Positions 33,775-45,427 of a stretch of DNA of 64,000 bases are shown here, one piece after another. The notes under the pieces are model-generated. The model was not told where the DNA came from. It worked only from the letters and a program-made list of their open reading frames with translations, and did not search any database. Where the stretch lies: NCBI GenBank assembly GCA_039583875.1, contig CM077150.1:52448451-52512450 (forward strand). Direction: 5' to 3'. The stretch comes from Platanthera guangdongensis (lineage: Eukaryota > Streptophyta > Magnoliopsida > Asparagales > Orchidaceae). The position numbers and the translations under genes were made by a program. How positions within the stretch are numbered: the stretch's first letter is position 1; every line of letters begins with the position of its first letter.

Positions 33775-33848
33775 GGCATTTTGGTCGATACGGCTAACAC
33801 CTTGATCAAGATCCCCGACCTAGCGTTAAGAGATTCTGCATATTCACC

Positions 33849-35693
33849 ATGAATCGAAGCAAAGATATATCATCTATGATGCTACCAGTGTGCACCAAGG
33901 AAAACTTTTCCATGTGGAAAGAACGAGTACGGTTCTCCATGGAAGTTGTTGATCCGAGGATTTTTCCGATAGTGGAAGAAGGACCACACATCCCTACATA
34001 AGCTTCAACGATAAATCCAGCAATTATGATTCCCAAGAAAATGATGGATCTCAATAAGGATGAGATTGTCTTAGTCTCCCTAGACAAGAAGGCAAAGAAT
34101 ATCATAGCAAGTGCAGTGGACGATTCAATGCTCCAGAACTTATTCCACTGCAAATCTACCAAAGAGATGTGGGACTATCTTATTGTCCTGATGGAAGGTA
34201 CTGAAAAAGTGAGAGACGATCGCAGATCGTTGTTGAACCAGGAGTACGAAGCCTTCAAGCAAGGTGTCAATGATTCCATAGCCGACAGCTTCAAAAACTT
34301 TTTCAAGATCGTCGATGGCCTCAGGAACTATGGTCGCACATTCACTAATGGCAAACTCAACGACAAGTTTCTAAGATCCCTGACCAATGAATGGGACACC
34401 GAAGTTGTTGCCATTAAATAATTTGGGAAGCTGCCAGAGATAGACCCTCAGAACCTATTGTGAAAGCTGCTCTCCTGTGAGCTTCAAATGAATACACGTA
34501 AGAAGGAGGAGTAGAACAAAAAAACTTCCAGCAAAGAAAATTTTGTGGCTCTGAAGGCAGAAGGGTCAAGGAAACATAAAGTTGTGTCACCCGTAAGGAC
34601 ACGAGCTCCTGACACTCCAGAAGACTCTGAGTCAGGCACGTCTGGCTCCAAGCTATTGGATGTAGAATTTTCCCTCATCTCCAAATAGTTCAATAATCTG
34701 CTGAGCAAGAGGATACACAAGAAAAATAGGTCATCCTCTTCAGATTCCCGAAGATCACGTTGTGACGGTGATCGAATGACGAAAACCTATAACAAATAGG
34801 ATAGGTACAAATCCAAACCGAACAAACAGTTTTCCTCTGACGTTGTTTACTACTGTTGTAATAAATCAGGTCACATGATTGCGGAGTGTCCTTGCAAGAA
34901 GAAGGATAGCACCAGGAAGGATGAGAAGAAATCCTTCAAATGGAAGAAGAAAGAAGAAAAGAGCTTTGTCGCCAAAAATTCGAAGACTCTCAACGACAGT
35001 GACTCGAGTGAGTCAAGCTCTGAAAATGAAGAAGCTTACTTTGGACTTATGGCTCAATCTGACGAGGAAGTGGGCGCCTCCAAGTACCATGGGAAGGTAA
35101 ACTCACACACCATTCTCTCAGAATCAGAAACGTCCACTAATGGTCATGAAGACTATTCTTTGGATGATGACGAATCAAAATTGATGGCTCAGCACGAGCA
35201 CTTATTAAAGGCTTTTGACAAATACCGTAAGGTAGTCTGAAAGTAATTAAAAGAGATTGCCTCCCTCAAGGCAGTGGAAGCAAATCTGAAGGAAGAAATT
35301 GCACAATTAATTCCTCTTAGAGATGAAGTTCACTCCTTGAAAGAAGAACTTAAGGGCTCTACTAAGACATTAAATCTGAAGGAAAAGTATCTTGATGAGC
35401 TGAAAGAAATGCTCACGGTTGAGAGAAAACTTGTTGAGAGTTACTCCAAGTTGATGACTGTTCTCGCTCTCATTGATGAGTTCTCAGCTCTAAAGAAGGG
35501 TAGTGGTCTTGGCCACGTTAGTGGAAAGGATAAGGCTGCCAAGAAGGCTAGCGCCAAAGAAAATGGGAAAGCACCCATAAGTCAACCATCGTTCAGGAAG
35601 GTAATCTTCCCAACGAATAAGTTTGACCTTGAGTCGTCATATGGTCATCATGCAAGGCCTACTCATGTAGAGCCCAAGAATAGATACCAGTGA
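33849..35693 (+). pseudogene. gag of element F, N-terminal part, broken
   Basis: The start ATG at 33849 (MNRSKDISSM) aligns with the H gag start. The capsid-like segment has PVCTKENFSMWKERV, DEIVLVSLDKKAKNIIASA, MWDYLIVLMEGTE and DRRSLLNQEYEAF. The first zinc knuckle, CCNKSGHMIAEC (~34855-34895), is complete in spacing. Ser/Asp-rich and Glu/Lys coiled-coil-like regions follow to 35690, ending NRYQ at the G insertion. In-frame stops occur at 34000 (TAA), 34420, 34460, 34513, 34687, 34797, 35238 and 35247. No clear frameshift is needed. The remaining gag lies at 58995-59474. Confidence 0.85.
35689..35693 (+). repeat. Target-site duplication of element G, left copy (mutated)
   Basis: AGTGA precedes the G LTR; the right copy is AGGGA (58993-58997). 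The gag reading of F favours AGGGA as the original, so this copy carries one substitution, which also makes a stop. Confidence 0.75.
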
Positions 35694-35880
35694 TGTTGGA
35701 TCCCTAGTTGGATTTGGGCTAGGTTCACTAAACTAGGATGTTTGACCCAACATGTATAGCAAGGGTCATGTATGAGTCCTAGAGTCTAGGCCATGTCCTT
35801 AGAGTAAACACTGCATGGACCAGCCATCAATAGACTGCAAAAGACTCAAGACTTAGAAAAATTTCAAAGACTCAAAAAAT

Positions 35881-36545
35881 GAGTTCGACGTTCGTCGAAC
35901 TCAAATCGACGATAGTCGTGCTCAGCCCAACGAACTCAGAGAAAATTCTCTGAGCTGAGCTCGACGAACTTGGTTCTAAGGTCGACGATCTATGGACACT
36001 ATACTTCCAACATTCCAAGTCCAGAATTCTTCTCACTGAACTCCAGTCGATGAAGTTAGAATATCAGCTCGACGAATCTGACTATTAGGTCGACGATTTC
36101 TGGATCATCTACTTCAACACTATAAGACCAGAAACACTCAAGTATTCTAAGTCTAGAATCATTCTTCAGTCGATAAATTCACCTTCTCAGCTCGACGAAC
36201 TTAGACCACATTCTTGGCAAGATTTATCAAGTAGCAGTTAGAAGTTCTCAGCTCGACGAACTAGTTCTCAGGTCGACGAACCCAGTTCTCAGGTCGACGA
36301 TTTATAGACACATTACTTCAACATTCTCAAGTCCAAGAAACATGGAATTTTGTTCTTTAGGTGACGAAGTTAGAATCTCAGCTCGACGATCTTGGTGCAC
36401 AGAATTGGCAAGGTTCCAGAGAAAGGAGTTATCTGTCCTCAGATTGACGATCTTGGATCCCAGGTCGACGAACAACTATTATCTGGTCGACGAACTTGAC
36501 TTCTCATCTCGACGAACTCTGGACCCAGGTCGACGAATTCTGTTC
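35881..36545 (+). repeat. TCGACGAA word array, U3 of element G 5' LTR
   Basis: The first unit (35881-35902) is a perfect inverted pair, GAGTTCGACG / CGTCGAACTC around TT. About twenty-five further words follow, mostly CTCAGCTCGACGAAC or GGTCGACGA(A/T), at irregular spacing. Confidence 0.9.
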
Positions 36546-36809
36546 TCTGTTCAACAATTTCTGTGCTGTTCTAGACATGGACTTTTCCACCCTCTGTCCC
36601 TTAATTTATTGCAATAATTCATGAGTATTCAATGCTAAATATTCTTTGAATATTACCATTAGACGTAGCATTGATTATGGACTTCATCAGGATTATTTCT
36701 TGCCGTTTTTCAATGGGATAGTTGGGGAAGTCAATAAATGCAAATATTCTCCAGGCCGTCAGCATTGAATGAAGGAATTCAAAATTCAGATGAAAGATTT
36801 CATTGAAAA

Positions 36810-36816
36810 TATAAAG
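36810..36816 (+). promoter_or_regulatory. TATA box of element G 5' LTR (candidate)
   Basis: TATAAAG lies downstream of the word array, equivalent to TATAAAAAG at 58157 in the 3' LTR. Confidence 0.6.
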
Positions 36817-37644
36817 AGGATTTTTCCTCTTTCTTCCACAGATACAGCGAATAGAGTTTCTCTCCTTCCTTCTCGTCTAAACACAGTGAACAAGATACAC
36901 AGGGCAATAACACAATAGAGAAATCAGAAGCCCTACACCAGAGAAAGAACAGCAAGCTGAAGAAGAAGAAGAACATCAATCAAAAATCAAGAGTCTTCTT
37001 CCTTCTTCATCTCAGGATTCTTCAGAGGACAAAAAATATTCTATCTGTCAAAGAAGTTCCTGGATACCATCTGGTCAAGGCTGAAATATTGAAGGCCTAC
37101 TCACAATACAGCAAGGCTCAAATCTTCCTGAGTTCAATATCTCAGGTGGAGCTTTTGCTAACATCATATATCCACTAAAGTCTTCTCAGTTGTATTTTGA
37201 CAAAGAGAAGACATAATCACTCTCTCCCCCACTGTAAAAAAGGGTTCTTTAACTCCCTTCAAAAGTTATTCTTGATTGCAAGTCTCTTGATCAAAAGACT
37301 TGGGTTGGTTTTTGAGCACCAGATCAAAAGCTCATTGGTGGCAGTCACCTAATCAAAAACCTGAGTGGATTCCTACCAGGGTGGTAGAAGAGTGGATGTA
37401 CCCAGGTTGGGGAACCACTATAAAATTCTTGTGTTGTCTGGTTACACCTTTGCTTTTGTTCTTGATGTGGCTGTGCTAGCTAGGTTGCTGTGTTTGTGAT
37501 ATTTGGTTTTAATGTGCATGTGATAAGTGCTACATTAATTTATCTTAGGTCTGCTTTTATTTACAGCAAATGTTTTAAAGTTTTCAAGATACTATATTCC
37601 CCCCCCCCCTCTAGAGTATTTCAGATCTAACCCTTACTTTCAAT

Positions 37645-37656
37645 TGGTATCAGAGT
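37645..37656 (+). other. Primer-binding site of element G
   Basis: TGGTATCAGAGT begins two bases after the LTR terminus and differs at one of 12 positions from the initiator methionine tRNA complement. Confidence 0.85.
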
Positions 37657-37748
37657 AAGGTTCCTTTGGTTGTACAAGTTTTTCCTATTAGCAAAACAAA
37701 GGACCCAAGGTAACCTGGGTCAAGAACAATTAATTATTTTCTCTACAG
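37657..37748 (+). other. gag-deletion scar and gag-pol junction, element G
   Basis: About 20-25 bp after the primer site the leader (…GGTTGTACAAG) joins sequence that in B lies at the gag 3' end (AGCAAAACAAAGGACCCAAG, B position ~8565). About 2.2 kb of gag are absent. The last gag codons (KVTWVKNN-stop) and the CTCTACAG acceptor-like site (ending 37748) are kept. Confidence 0.88.
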
Positions 37749-40700
37749 GTGAAGAGTTGTCCAGTTGTTAATCAACTATGGTATCTGGATAGTGGATGCT
37801 CCAAGCACATGACTGGCAGCAAGGACAACTTACACAATTGCAAGTCCAAGCTGGGACCAAAGGTAATCTTTGGTGATTCAAAGTGTGGCCAGTCTGAAGG
37901 CTATGGAGAAGTAAGGATTGGATCAGTCACATTCAAGAAGGTGACTTATGTAAAAGGACTCAAGCATAACCTCATCTCTATCAGCCAACTATGTGATGAA
38001 AGTTATCAGGTACTCTTTAACTCTACATCATGTATTATTTCTAATAAAAAAACAAAAAGTTCTAATTGGAAATAGTCAAGGAAACATATACTTAGTTGAT
38101 TTTCTTTCTGCCAATTCAAATATTTGTCTGCTTAATATTTTTTGCAATCAAAATGAATTATGGCATAAAAGACTAGGACATGTAAACGTGAAAAATATTG
38201 CTAGGCTATCTAAAGACAGCCTTATAAGAGGTTTACCTTTTGTTCCCTACAAGAAGGAAGGTCTTTATAGGGCTTGTCAACTAGGCAAGCAAACTAAATC
38301 TAGTTTTAAATCAGTTAATAAAAGTGATTCACCTAGGATTTTGTACTTGCTACACATGGACCTATTTGGACCTATTACTGTACAAAGCATAGGAGGGAAA
38401 TCCTATATCCTAGTCATTGTAGATGACTTCTCAAGATTCACTTGGGTGTTCTTTCTGAGATATAAGTCAGATACTTTAAAGTTCTTACAGATTTTCTCAG
38501 GACCATACAGATTGAGTACTCTACTCATGTTGCATTAATCAGAAGTGATCATGGTACAGAGTTTGAGTCTCTTCTTATGCATGAGTTCTGTGAGAAGGAA
38601 GGTATCAGGCACTGCTTCTCAACTCCTAGAACTCCCCAACAAAATGGGGAGCTGAAAGGAAGAATAGAACATTGATTGAAGCTGCAGGCACATTACTTGT
38701 AGATTCTTATATGCCACTATCCTTTTTGGCAGAGGCTGTAAGCACAGCAAATTATGTACTAAACAGAAGTTTGATACATAAACTTAAGAATAGGACTCCC
38801 TATGAATTAATTAAAGGGAAGAAACCTAAAATCACCTATTTTAAAGTATTTGGATGTGTATGATATATACATAATAATAACAAGAAATATATAGGAAAGT
38901 TTGAAGCTATGGCTGAAGAGGGAATTTTTCTAGGATATTCCCAAGTAAGCAAAACTTATAGGGTGTTTAATAAATCATCTTTAAAAATTGAGGAATCTAT
39001 ACATGTAACTTTTGATGAAACTAACATGTTTTATAAGGAGAAAGAGATTTCTACCAGTAACACTTTGCATGTACCTCACTTGTGTGAGAAAATGAGTGAA
39101 CAAGCTATAGCACCCTCTCCTCCACAAGTTGTTGAAGACAGAGAAGATGAATCTTTGGAAGAGGCTAAACCTCATTCAACAGCAAACATAATTCCACAAG
39201 AGGAATTAAATCAAAATGATGTTGTTGAACCAACTCCACTCATTGATCTTGTCACACTAAGGGATCACCCTAGATCCTAAGTGATTGGAGACATATCAGC
39301 AGGTGTACAGACAAGGAATCAACTCAACCAAGATGTGATGCATGTCTGTTTTCTCTCTCAAGTTGAGCCTCAAACCATAAAAGATGTTGAGCAAGATCCC
39401 AATGAATCATTGCAATGCAAGAGGAACTCAACCAATTTGAGAGATGTAGAGTTTGAGATTTGGTTCCAAGACCCAAAGACTACCCAGTCATTGGAACCAA
39501 ATGGGTATATAGAAACAAGATTAATGCCCATGGTGCAATTGTGAGGTACAAGGCTAGGCTTGTTGCTCAAGGATATAGGCAAGAAGAAGGCATAGACTAT
39601 GATCAAACCTTTGCACCATTTGCAAGGTTAGAGGCAATCAAAATTTTTCTTGCCTATGTTGCCTACAAGAAGTTTAAAGTCTAACAGATGGATGTGAAAT
39701 GTGCCTTTCTAAATGGTGTACTAAAAGAAGAGGTTTATGTTGAACAACCTCCAGGTTTTGTCTCTCCAACCCATCCTTCTTATGTATTTAGATTGTATAA
39801 AGCCCTCTATAGTCTAAAGCAAGCTCCAAGAGCTTGGTATGAGACCTTAGCTAGCTTTCTGATAGAGTATAAATTCATTAGAGGTATTGTAGATAAAACA
39901 TTATTCACTAGGCATCATAAGGACCAAACCTTGTTAGTACAAATATATGTAGATGACATTATATTTGGTTCTACTGATTCCAAACTATGCAAGAGGTTTT
40001 CTGACCTCATGCATTCAAAGTTTGAAATGAGTAGCATGGGTGAGCTCTCCTACTTCCTTGGTCTCCAAGTGAAGTAGCTACCTGATGGCATCTTCATCTC
40101 CCAGGCTAAATATGCTAAATAACTTCTTAAAAAGTTTGGGATGGTTGATGCCTCAGCAAAGAAAACACCTATGGCTACTAATGCTGTAATAGATTCTGAT
40201 CCACATGGGAAACCTGGTGACCAAAAGTTATATAGGGGCATTGTTGGGTCACTATTATATCTTACAGCTAACAGGCCTTATATAATGTTTGTCACATATC
40301 TATGTGTTAGGTTCCAATTGAACCCTAAAAAATCTCACCTAGTTTTTCTAAAAAGAATTTTGAGATATATAAAGAGTTATCCTAGTCTAGGCCTTTGGTA
40401 TCCTACTGAGTCAGAATTTGATTTAACTAGATATTCAGATGTTGACTTTGCTGGATGTAGGGTAGACAGGAAAAGTACCTCAGGAACTTATCAGTTCTTT
40501 GGTATGAGATTAGTGTTTTGGTTCTGCAAGAAACAATCATCTGTGTCCACATCAACTGCTGAAACAGAATACATTGCAGCTGGCAGTTACTGTTCACAGA
40601 TGTTATGGATTCAGAATCAACTCTTGGACTATAGTTTCAACTTAAATAATTCAACTGTATTATGTGATAACACAAGTGCTATATCCATAGCACAGAATCC

Positions 40701-40898
40701 AATCCATCACAGTAGGACTAAGCATATAAACATTAGGCATCATTTCATTAGAGAATGTGTAGACAAAAATAAAATCAAACTTGTCTATATCTACGCTGAT
40801 TTATAAAGAGCTGATATCTTCACCAAACCCTTGGATGAAAGAAACCATATATTCTTTATAAACCAGTTGGTATGATAAATGGAGAAGCCTTGATTTAA
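37749..40898 (+). pseudogene. pol of element G: protease-integrase-RT-RNase H, broken
   Basis: Protease LDSGCSKHMTG lies at ~37785. The pre-integrase zinc region has ELWHKRLGHVN (~38155) and CQLGKQTKSSF. Integrase has LLHMDLFGP (~38350) and SDHGTEFES (~38550); the Glu region (~38645) is hit by a frameshift in NG-AERKNR. RT has [10 protein letters not shown] (~39690) and an intact [10 protein letters not shown] (~39948). RNase H has SDVDFAGC and STAETEY, where the second motif has Thr for Ala. Breaks: frameshifts near 38050, 38485, 38645, 39405 and 40870; stops at 38862, 39278, 39682, 40075, 40120 and 40804. Comparison with B shows 39278, 40075 and 40804 are CAA/CAG to TAA/TAG changes. Confidence 0.92.
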
Positions 40899-40914
40899 CT
40901 TTTGTCTGCACTCG

Positions 40915-41081
40915 ATGAATTTTTCAAAGTTCGTCGAACGGAGCTCGACGAACTGGGGAAAGTTCTTGAGATATTTGTCGAACGGAGTTCGACGAACTCT
41001 CTGTGAGTGAAGTTGTTTTCGTCGAACGGAGATCGACGAATCTACTTCAGAAAACTTTCGTCGAACAGAGCTCGACGAAAT
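40915..41081 (+). repeat. TCGACGAA word array between pol and ORF3, element G, left half
   Basis: TTCGTCGAACGGAGCTCGACGAA-type pairs are colinear with 11820-11970 of B. They are interrupted by H inside a word (CTCGACGAAAT); the array continues at 53733. Confidence 0.88.
41077..41081 (+). repeat. Target-site duplication of element H, left copy
   Basis: GAAAT is identical to 53733-53737. Removing H restores the B-like spacer. Confidence 0.94.
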
Positions 41082-41403
41082 TGTTGGTTATTGTATCCAC
41101 ACTAACCCAGATTTGATGAAGTCATCCTTGAACTAAGATGAATTAAGTTGTATTTGATGTTTGGTTTAAGTTATGTGTTTGCAGGAATCCTATGGAAAGT
41201 GTAGACCAATGTCAGTCTACAATCACCAAACACAGAACCATGCAAAGTAATCCCTCATTGTGTGTTCCAAAGTGTTGACTCATGTGTAGCCTCTCTATTG
41301 GGATACACTTCATATTCAAGCTCTAGGACTAAGTGAAAAGACTTGATGCTGGTTTCACTTTAAAAGAAGAGAAAATTCTGTCAAGAAAATTTCCCAAGTA
41401 AAG

Positions 41404-42165
41404 TACTCGAGTAGTTCTATACTTACTCGAGTAAGTTACTGAGTTCACACTCGAGTAATAATACTCTTACTCGAGTAGTTAAGATATATCCCGGGTAGTC
41501 CAATTATGGCTCTCTAGTAGTTAAAACAACTACTCGAGTAGTTTCCTTTCACCTCTCGGGTTTACAGAAATCTTCTTCTCAAAATGTTTCTAAGTTATAT
41601 ACTCTAGTAGTACTGTATAGTACTCGAGTAGTCTTACCTTCTTACTCGAGTAGTCTCAGTTATGTACTCGAGTAGTTCATCGACTACTCGAGTAGTCCAG
41701 TGTTTATACTCGTGTAGTCCAGAATTTCATTCCAGAAAATTTCTCTAAGTGAATTACTCGAGTAGTCATCTCCATATACTCGAGTAGTTCTATTTGTCTC
41801 GAGTAGATCAACTTCTATACTCGAGTAGTCCTGTATTCCAGTTCCAGAAATTTTCTAGGTCTTTGTCTCGAGTAGTTTCTTAATTACTCGAGCAGTTCAT
41901 TCAGATATACTCGAGTAGTATTTCTTATACTCGAGTAATCTTCTCCACCTCTTGTGTAAGTACTAAAGTACTCGAGTATGTTATGTTTGTTACTCGAGTA
42001 GTTGATTCCTTTTCTTCTTATTTACTCGAGTAGTTGACTTCATATACTCGAGTAATTATCTCATTCTCTCTCGAGTAGTTCTCCTCATATACTCGAGTAG
42101 TCATCTTCTACCTACTCGAGTAGTGTTTCATGTACTCGAGTAGTCTTTTATATCTCGAGTATTTT
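41404..42165 (+). repeat. ACTCGAGTA word array, U3 of element H 5' LTR
   Basis: I counted about 26 CTCGAG cores, most within TACTCGAGTAGT (perfect 10-bp palindrome TACTCGAGTA), at ~20-40-bp spacing up to ~120 bp before the TATA box. Decayed forms include CTCTAGTAG and ACTCGTGTAG. Confidence 0.93.
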
Positions 42166-42283
42166 ACTTCGACTTTTCCGAAAATTCATTAAGTCCAGAA
42201 TAACGGTTCTCTTAATGAACTTTGACGTGATTGGTCCACGTGTCTCTCATAATGACTCAATTATGTCTAATCTTTTCTGATCC

Positions 42284-42292
42284 TATATATAG
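42284..42292 (+). promoter_or_regulatory. TATA box of element H 5' LTR (candidate)
   Basis: TATATATAG is identical at 52986 in the 3' LTR. Confidence 0.7.
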
Positions 42293-43026
42293 TCTTGTCT
42301 AAACCGACAAACCCTAATTCTAAGAAGATTATTTTTAAGACGTTTTGCAGCCGTACTCTCTCAAGATTTCTGTCTCCTCTTTCTCTCACCAAGAAACGAA
42401 AACCGTCGCCGTCGCTGATTCCCGACCGGCTAGGGTTTCATCTTTTGAGGATTCAGATCCAGAAGGGTTTCCAAATCGAGATTTGCTCAACTCCTCAATT
42501 TTTTTATTTGATCGATCTTGTGAAGCCAAGAAGTTTCAGATCCAATCTTGCCGAGATTTCTCTTCATCATTCTGATAAAGCCGCAAAGCCTAGAAGACGA
42601 AATTTCTGGTCGACTGTTGCAGATCTGAAAAAGGGATCACTGTTTGTATTTCTATACAAAATTTATTTCATTCTTGTAGGAGAAATTTCTACGAGTGTAG
42701 GAGCTTTTGTCTCCGAGTTTGTAGGAAGCTTTATCTTCTGAGTGTAGATCCGTTTTGTGGATCGAGATTGTAGGAACGTTGTTCTGAGGGTAGGATTGAT
42801 TTTCAATCTGAGATAGTGGAGTAGCCGAGTCTAGTGTATTGCTAGATCGGTGAGGGAAAGTGGATGTACCCAAGGTTGGGGAACCACTATAAATCTTGTC
42901 TCGTCTGTGTTTGATTGGTAGATAGATCTGTGCATTGGTTTGTAATTTTTATTCCGCAAAAAGACGCACAATTCACCTATTCACCCCCCTCTAGGTGATT
43001 TTGGTAGGCAACTATAAACTTTCAAT

Positions 43027-43038
43027 TGGTATCAGAGC
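43027..43038 (+). other. Primer-binding site of element H
   Basis: TGGTATCAGAGC lies two bases after the LTR terminus and is a perfect initiator methionine tRNA complement. Confidence 0.93.
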
Positions 43039-43108
43039 CAGGTTGATCATTAAAAGGTTAACACCTTGATCAGATCCTTCAATAGTTGTCCTTTGAGATC
43101 TACCAAAG

Positions 43109-45415
43109 ATGGACAAGGCTAAAGATTTTGCCAAGCTTCCTTTATGTACCAAAAATAATTTTCCCATGTGGAAAGAGAGAATCAAGTTCTTTATGGAAGT
43201 TGTGGATCCAAGGATCTTCATGATAGTTGAAGAAGGTTCTTGCATTCCCTTGACCGTCTCCACTATAGATCCAACTAAGAAAGTCCCAAAGAAACTTGTG
43301 GATCTAGGTAAGGATGAGATTGCACTTATCTCATTGGACAAAAAGGCAAAAAATATTATAGCAAGTGCAATCGATGATTCAATGCTGCAAAACTTGATTC
43401 ACTGCCAGTCTGCGAAGGAGATATGGCAGTCACTAGTTACCTTAATGGAAGGCACCGAAGAAGTGAGGGGTGATAGAAGATCCCTTCTTAATCAGAAGTA
43501 TGAAGCTTTCTGACAAGGAAACAAAGATACCATTGCTGACACCTTTGAGAATTTCTTCAAGATAGTGAATGGGCTAAGGGTCTATGGCAGAGTCTTCACT
43601 AATGGAGAATTGAACGATAAGTTCTTGAGAACCCTAACTAAGGAATGGGATAACAAGGTCTGTGTCATAAGAGAGTTTGGAAAACTGGCCGAGACAGATC
43701 CTCAGAATCTCTTCGGGAAGCTTATGTCATATGAGCTTCAACTCAACACCAGAAAGGCTGAAGAAGAGAAGAGCAGGTCTGCATTCAAAGAGAAGTCTGT
43801 TGCTTTAAAGGAAGACACCTCTAAGAAGGCAAAGGTTGTTCCTCCTACTCCAGCACAAGAATTTAGTGAAGAGGAAACCTCAGAGCCAAGCACCTCAGGC
43901 TCTGAACTATCAGAAGGAGAGCTCTCACTACTCTCTCGACAGTTCAAGAAATTCTTGAACAAGAAGAAGCAATGAAAAGGCAAGGATGCCTCCTATAGAA
44001 GATCACGACACGATGGTGATCGTCAACGAAAAGGCTCAAGAAGCCATGACAGGTATAATTCTAAACAGAACAAACATGTTTCTACTGACATTATTTGTTA
44101 TTATTGTAATAAGTCAGGACACGTCATTGCTGACTGCCCTCATAAGAAGAAGGAGGGTGGTAGAAGAGAGGAAAAGAAGTCCTCATACAACAAGAAGAGG
44201 ACAGAGAAGATCTTGATGGCCAAAAAGGGCAAGACTCTTAGTGACACTGACTCATCTGAGTCGAGTGAAGAAGAAGAAGCCTATTTTGGGCTCATGGCTC
44301 AAACTGATGATGAACAAGAGCCCCAGTTCACTGGGAAGGTAAACTCTCACACTCCTCTTTCAGATTCTGAAGTTTCTGAACATGATTGTGAGGATAGCTC
44401 TTCTGACAATGAGTCGGAACTCATGGCCCAATATAAGGAGTTAATCATGGCTTACGACAAATGTCGCCGAGTCGTGAAAACTGAGGCTAAAGAGATAAAG
44501 TCTCTTAAAGCTGAAGAGAGCGCCTTGAGAGAGAAAGTCTCAAAGACTGACTCGCTCGAAGAGAACTTCAATAATGTTATTGAAGAATATAATAAGGCTC
44601 TAGAGCACCTTGATCTTAAAGAGAAAATCATCAAAGAGTTGGAAGAATAACTCGTCGCTGAAAAGAAACTTGCTGAAAGTTTCTCGAAGCCTCAGACTGT
44701 TCTTCCATTCGTTGCTGAATTCTCAACTAAGGCCAAGGGTGCTGGACTAGGTCATGAAGAAGCTCCTAGTAAGTCTTCTAGGAGAAACAAGGCTCAACGG
44801 AAGAATAAGGCCGCCAAAAAGGCCTTAGCCAAAGAGAAGGGGAAAGCCCCTCAAGATCAGACCTCGTTCAAAAAGGTTATATCTCCTTCAAACGAGTTTG
44901 ATCTCGACTCATCATACGGACACTTTGCAAGGCCTACTTATGTAGAGCCAAAATCCCATTATCAAGGATGGACTCGCCCCAGAAACTTTGGCGAAAGTGT
45001 CTTTAAGGCACCTTATGAAGAATTGATTCTTCAGAGCTATGGCCTTTTCAATCATGGTCATAACTTCAAGAAGGCACCAAAGGCAAAGCCTGTTGTAGAA
45101 AAGCCAATGAAGGAGAAGAAAACATGTGATTGCCATCATCATGAAGCTTCTTCCTCCAAGAATGCTGCCCCTGCTAGACCACAATTCAAAAAGGTCAAGC
45201 AGGAGAACATAAGGCAAAGATACAACAGATTTGAATGTTGGTGTTGTGGCAGAATTGGTCACTTTGCCATTAATTGCTGGTTTAATCCCAGAAATGCTGC
45301 AACCCCACATGTTGGCAATATGAGGAAGACCACTTCTAATGCTAATATTCGTATGGGGAGTGTTCTAACCCGAGACCAAGGACCCAAACGTATTTGGGTT
45401 CCTAAGGCAAACTGA
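43109..45415 (+). pseudogene. gag of element H, single frame with three stops, two zinc knuckles
   Basis: ATG at 43109 (MDKAKDFAKLPLCTKNNFPMWKERI) follows the leader. Capsid-like motifs: DEIALISLDKKAKNIIASA, EIWQSLVTLMEGTEE, DRRSLLNQKYEAF, NDKFLRTLTKEWD. The first CCHC knuckle, CYYCNKSGHVIADC, lies at ~44098. Ser/Asp-rich and Glu/Lys coiled-coil-like regions (44470-44650) follow. A second CCHC knuckle, CWCCGRIGHFAINC, lies at ~45236, then the end RIWVPKAN-TGA at 45413. All parts share one frame; internal stops are TGA 43511, TGA 43973 and TAA 44648. The full length would be ~768 codons, long for copia Gag. Confidence 0.9.
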
Positions 45416-45427
45416 TTGTGATTGCAG
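45416..45427 (+). promoter_or_regulatory. Splice-acceptor-like site at the gag-pol junction, element H
   Basis: TTGTGATTGCAG follows the gag TGA directly and pol-like sequence starts at once (VCPKATKTLIWYLDSG). F has AAG-GTAAAA…TTTTTGCAAG at the same place. Confidence 0.45.

Larger units (their letters stand above)
33464..35693 (+). mobile_element. Element F, left part: Ty1/copia SIRE-like, 5' truncated
   Basis: It contains the last ~300 bp of a 5' LTR, primer-binding site and most of gag. It is interrupted at 35693 by element G and resumes at 58993 with the rest of gag and pol. Its gag and pol are closest to element H in this window. The first ~1.6 kb of the LTR expected from H are missing at the junction with J. 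Confidence 0.9.
35694..37642 (+). repeat. 5' LTR of element G (1949 bp)
   Basis: It begins TGTTGGATCCCTAG and ends TTACTTTCA before the primer site. It holds the U3 word array (35881-36545), TATAAAG at 36810, and poly-C with CTCTAGAG at the end (about 37599-37618). Confidence 0.94.
41082..43024 (+). repeat. 5' LTR of element H (1943 bp)
   Basis: It begins TGTTGGTTATTGTATCC and ends AACTTTCA before the primer site. It contains about 26 CTCGAG words (41404-42165), TATATATAG at 42284, and TTCACCCCCCTCTAGG near the end. It differs from the 3' LTR by substitutions and indels (for example GGTTATTG versus GGGTATGG at the start). Confidence 0.95.

Noticed and set aside
41404..42165. Word arrays viewed as a CRISPR-like array
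   Set aside because: The repeats are ~10 bp, spacing is irregular, spacers are A/T-rich fillers, and the context is a plant LTR.
42295..42741. ~148-codon ORF in the H 5' LTR, with a 152-codon copy at 52997-53455
   Set aside because: Both have no ATG start, lie in R/U5 of an LTR and are alike only because the two LTRs are copies of one sequence.
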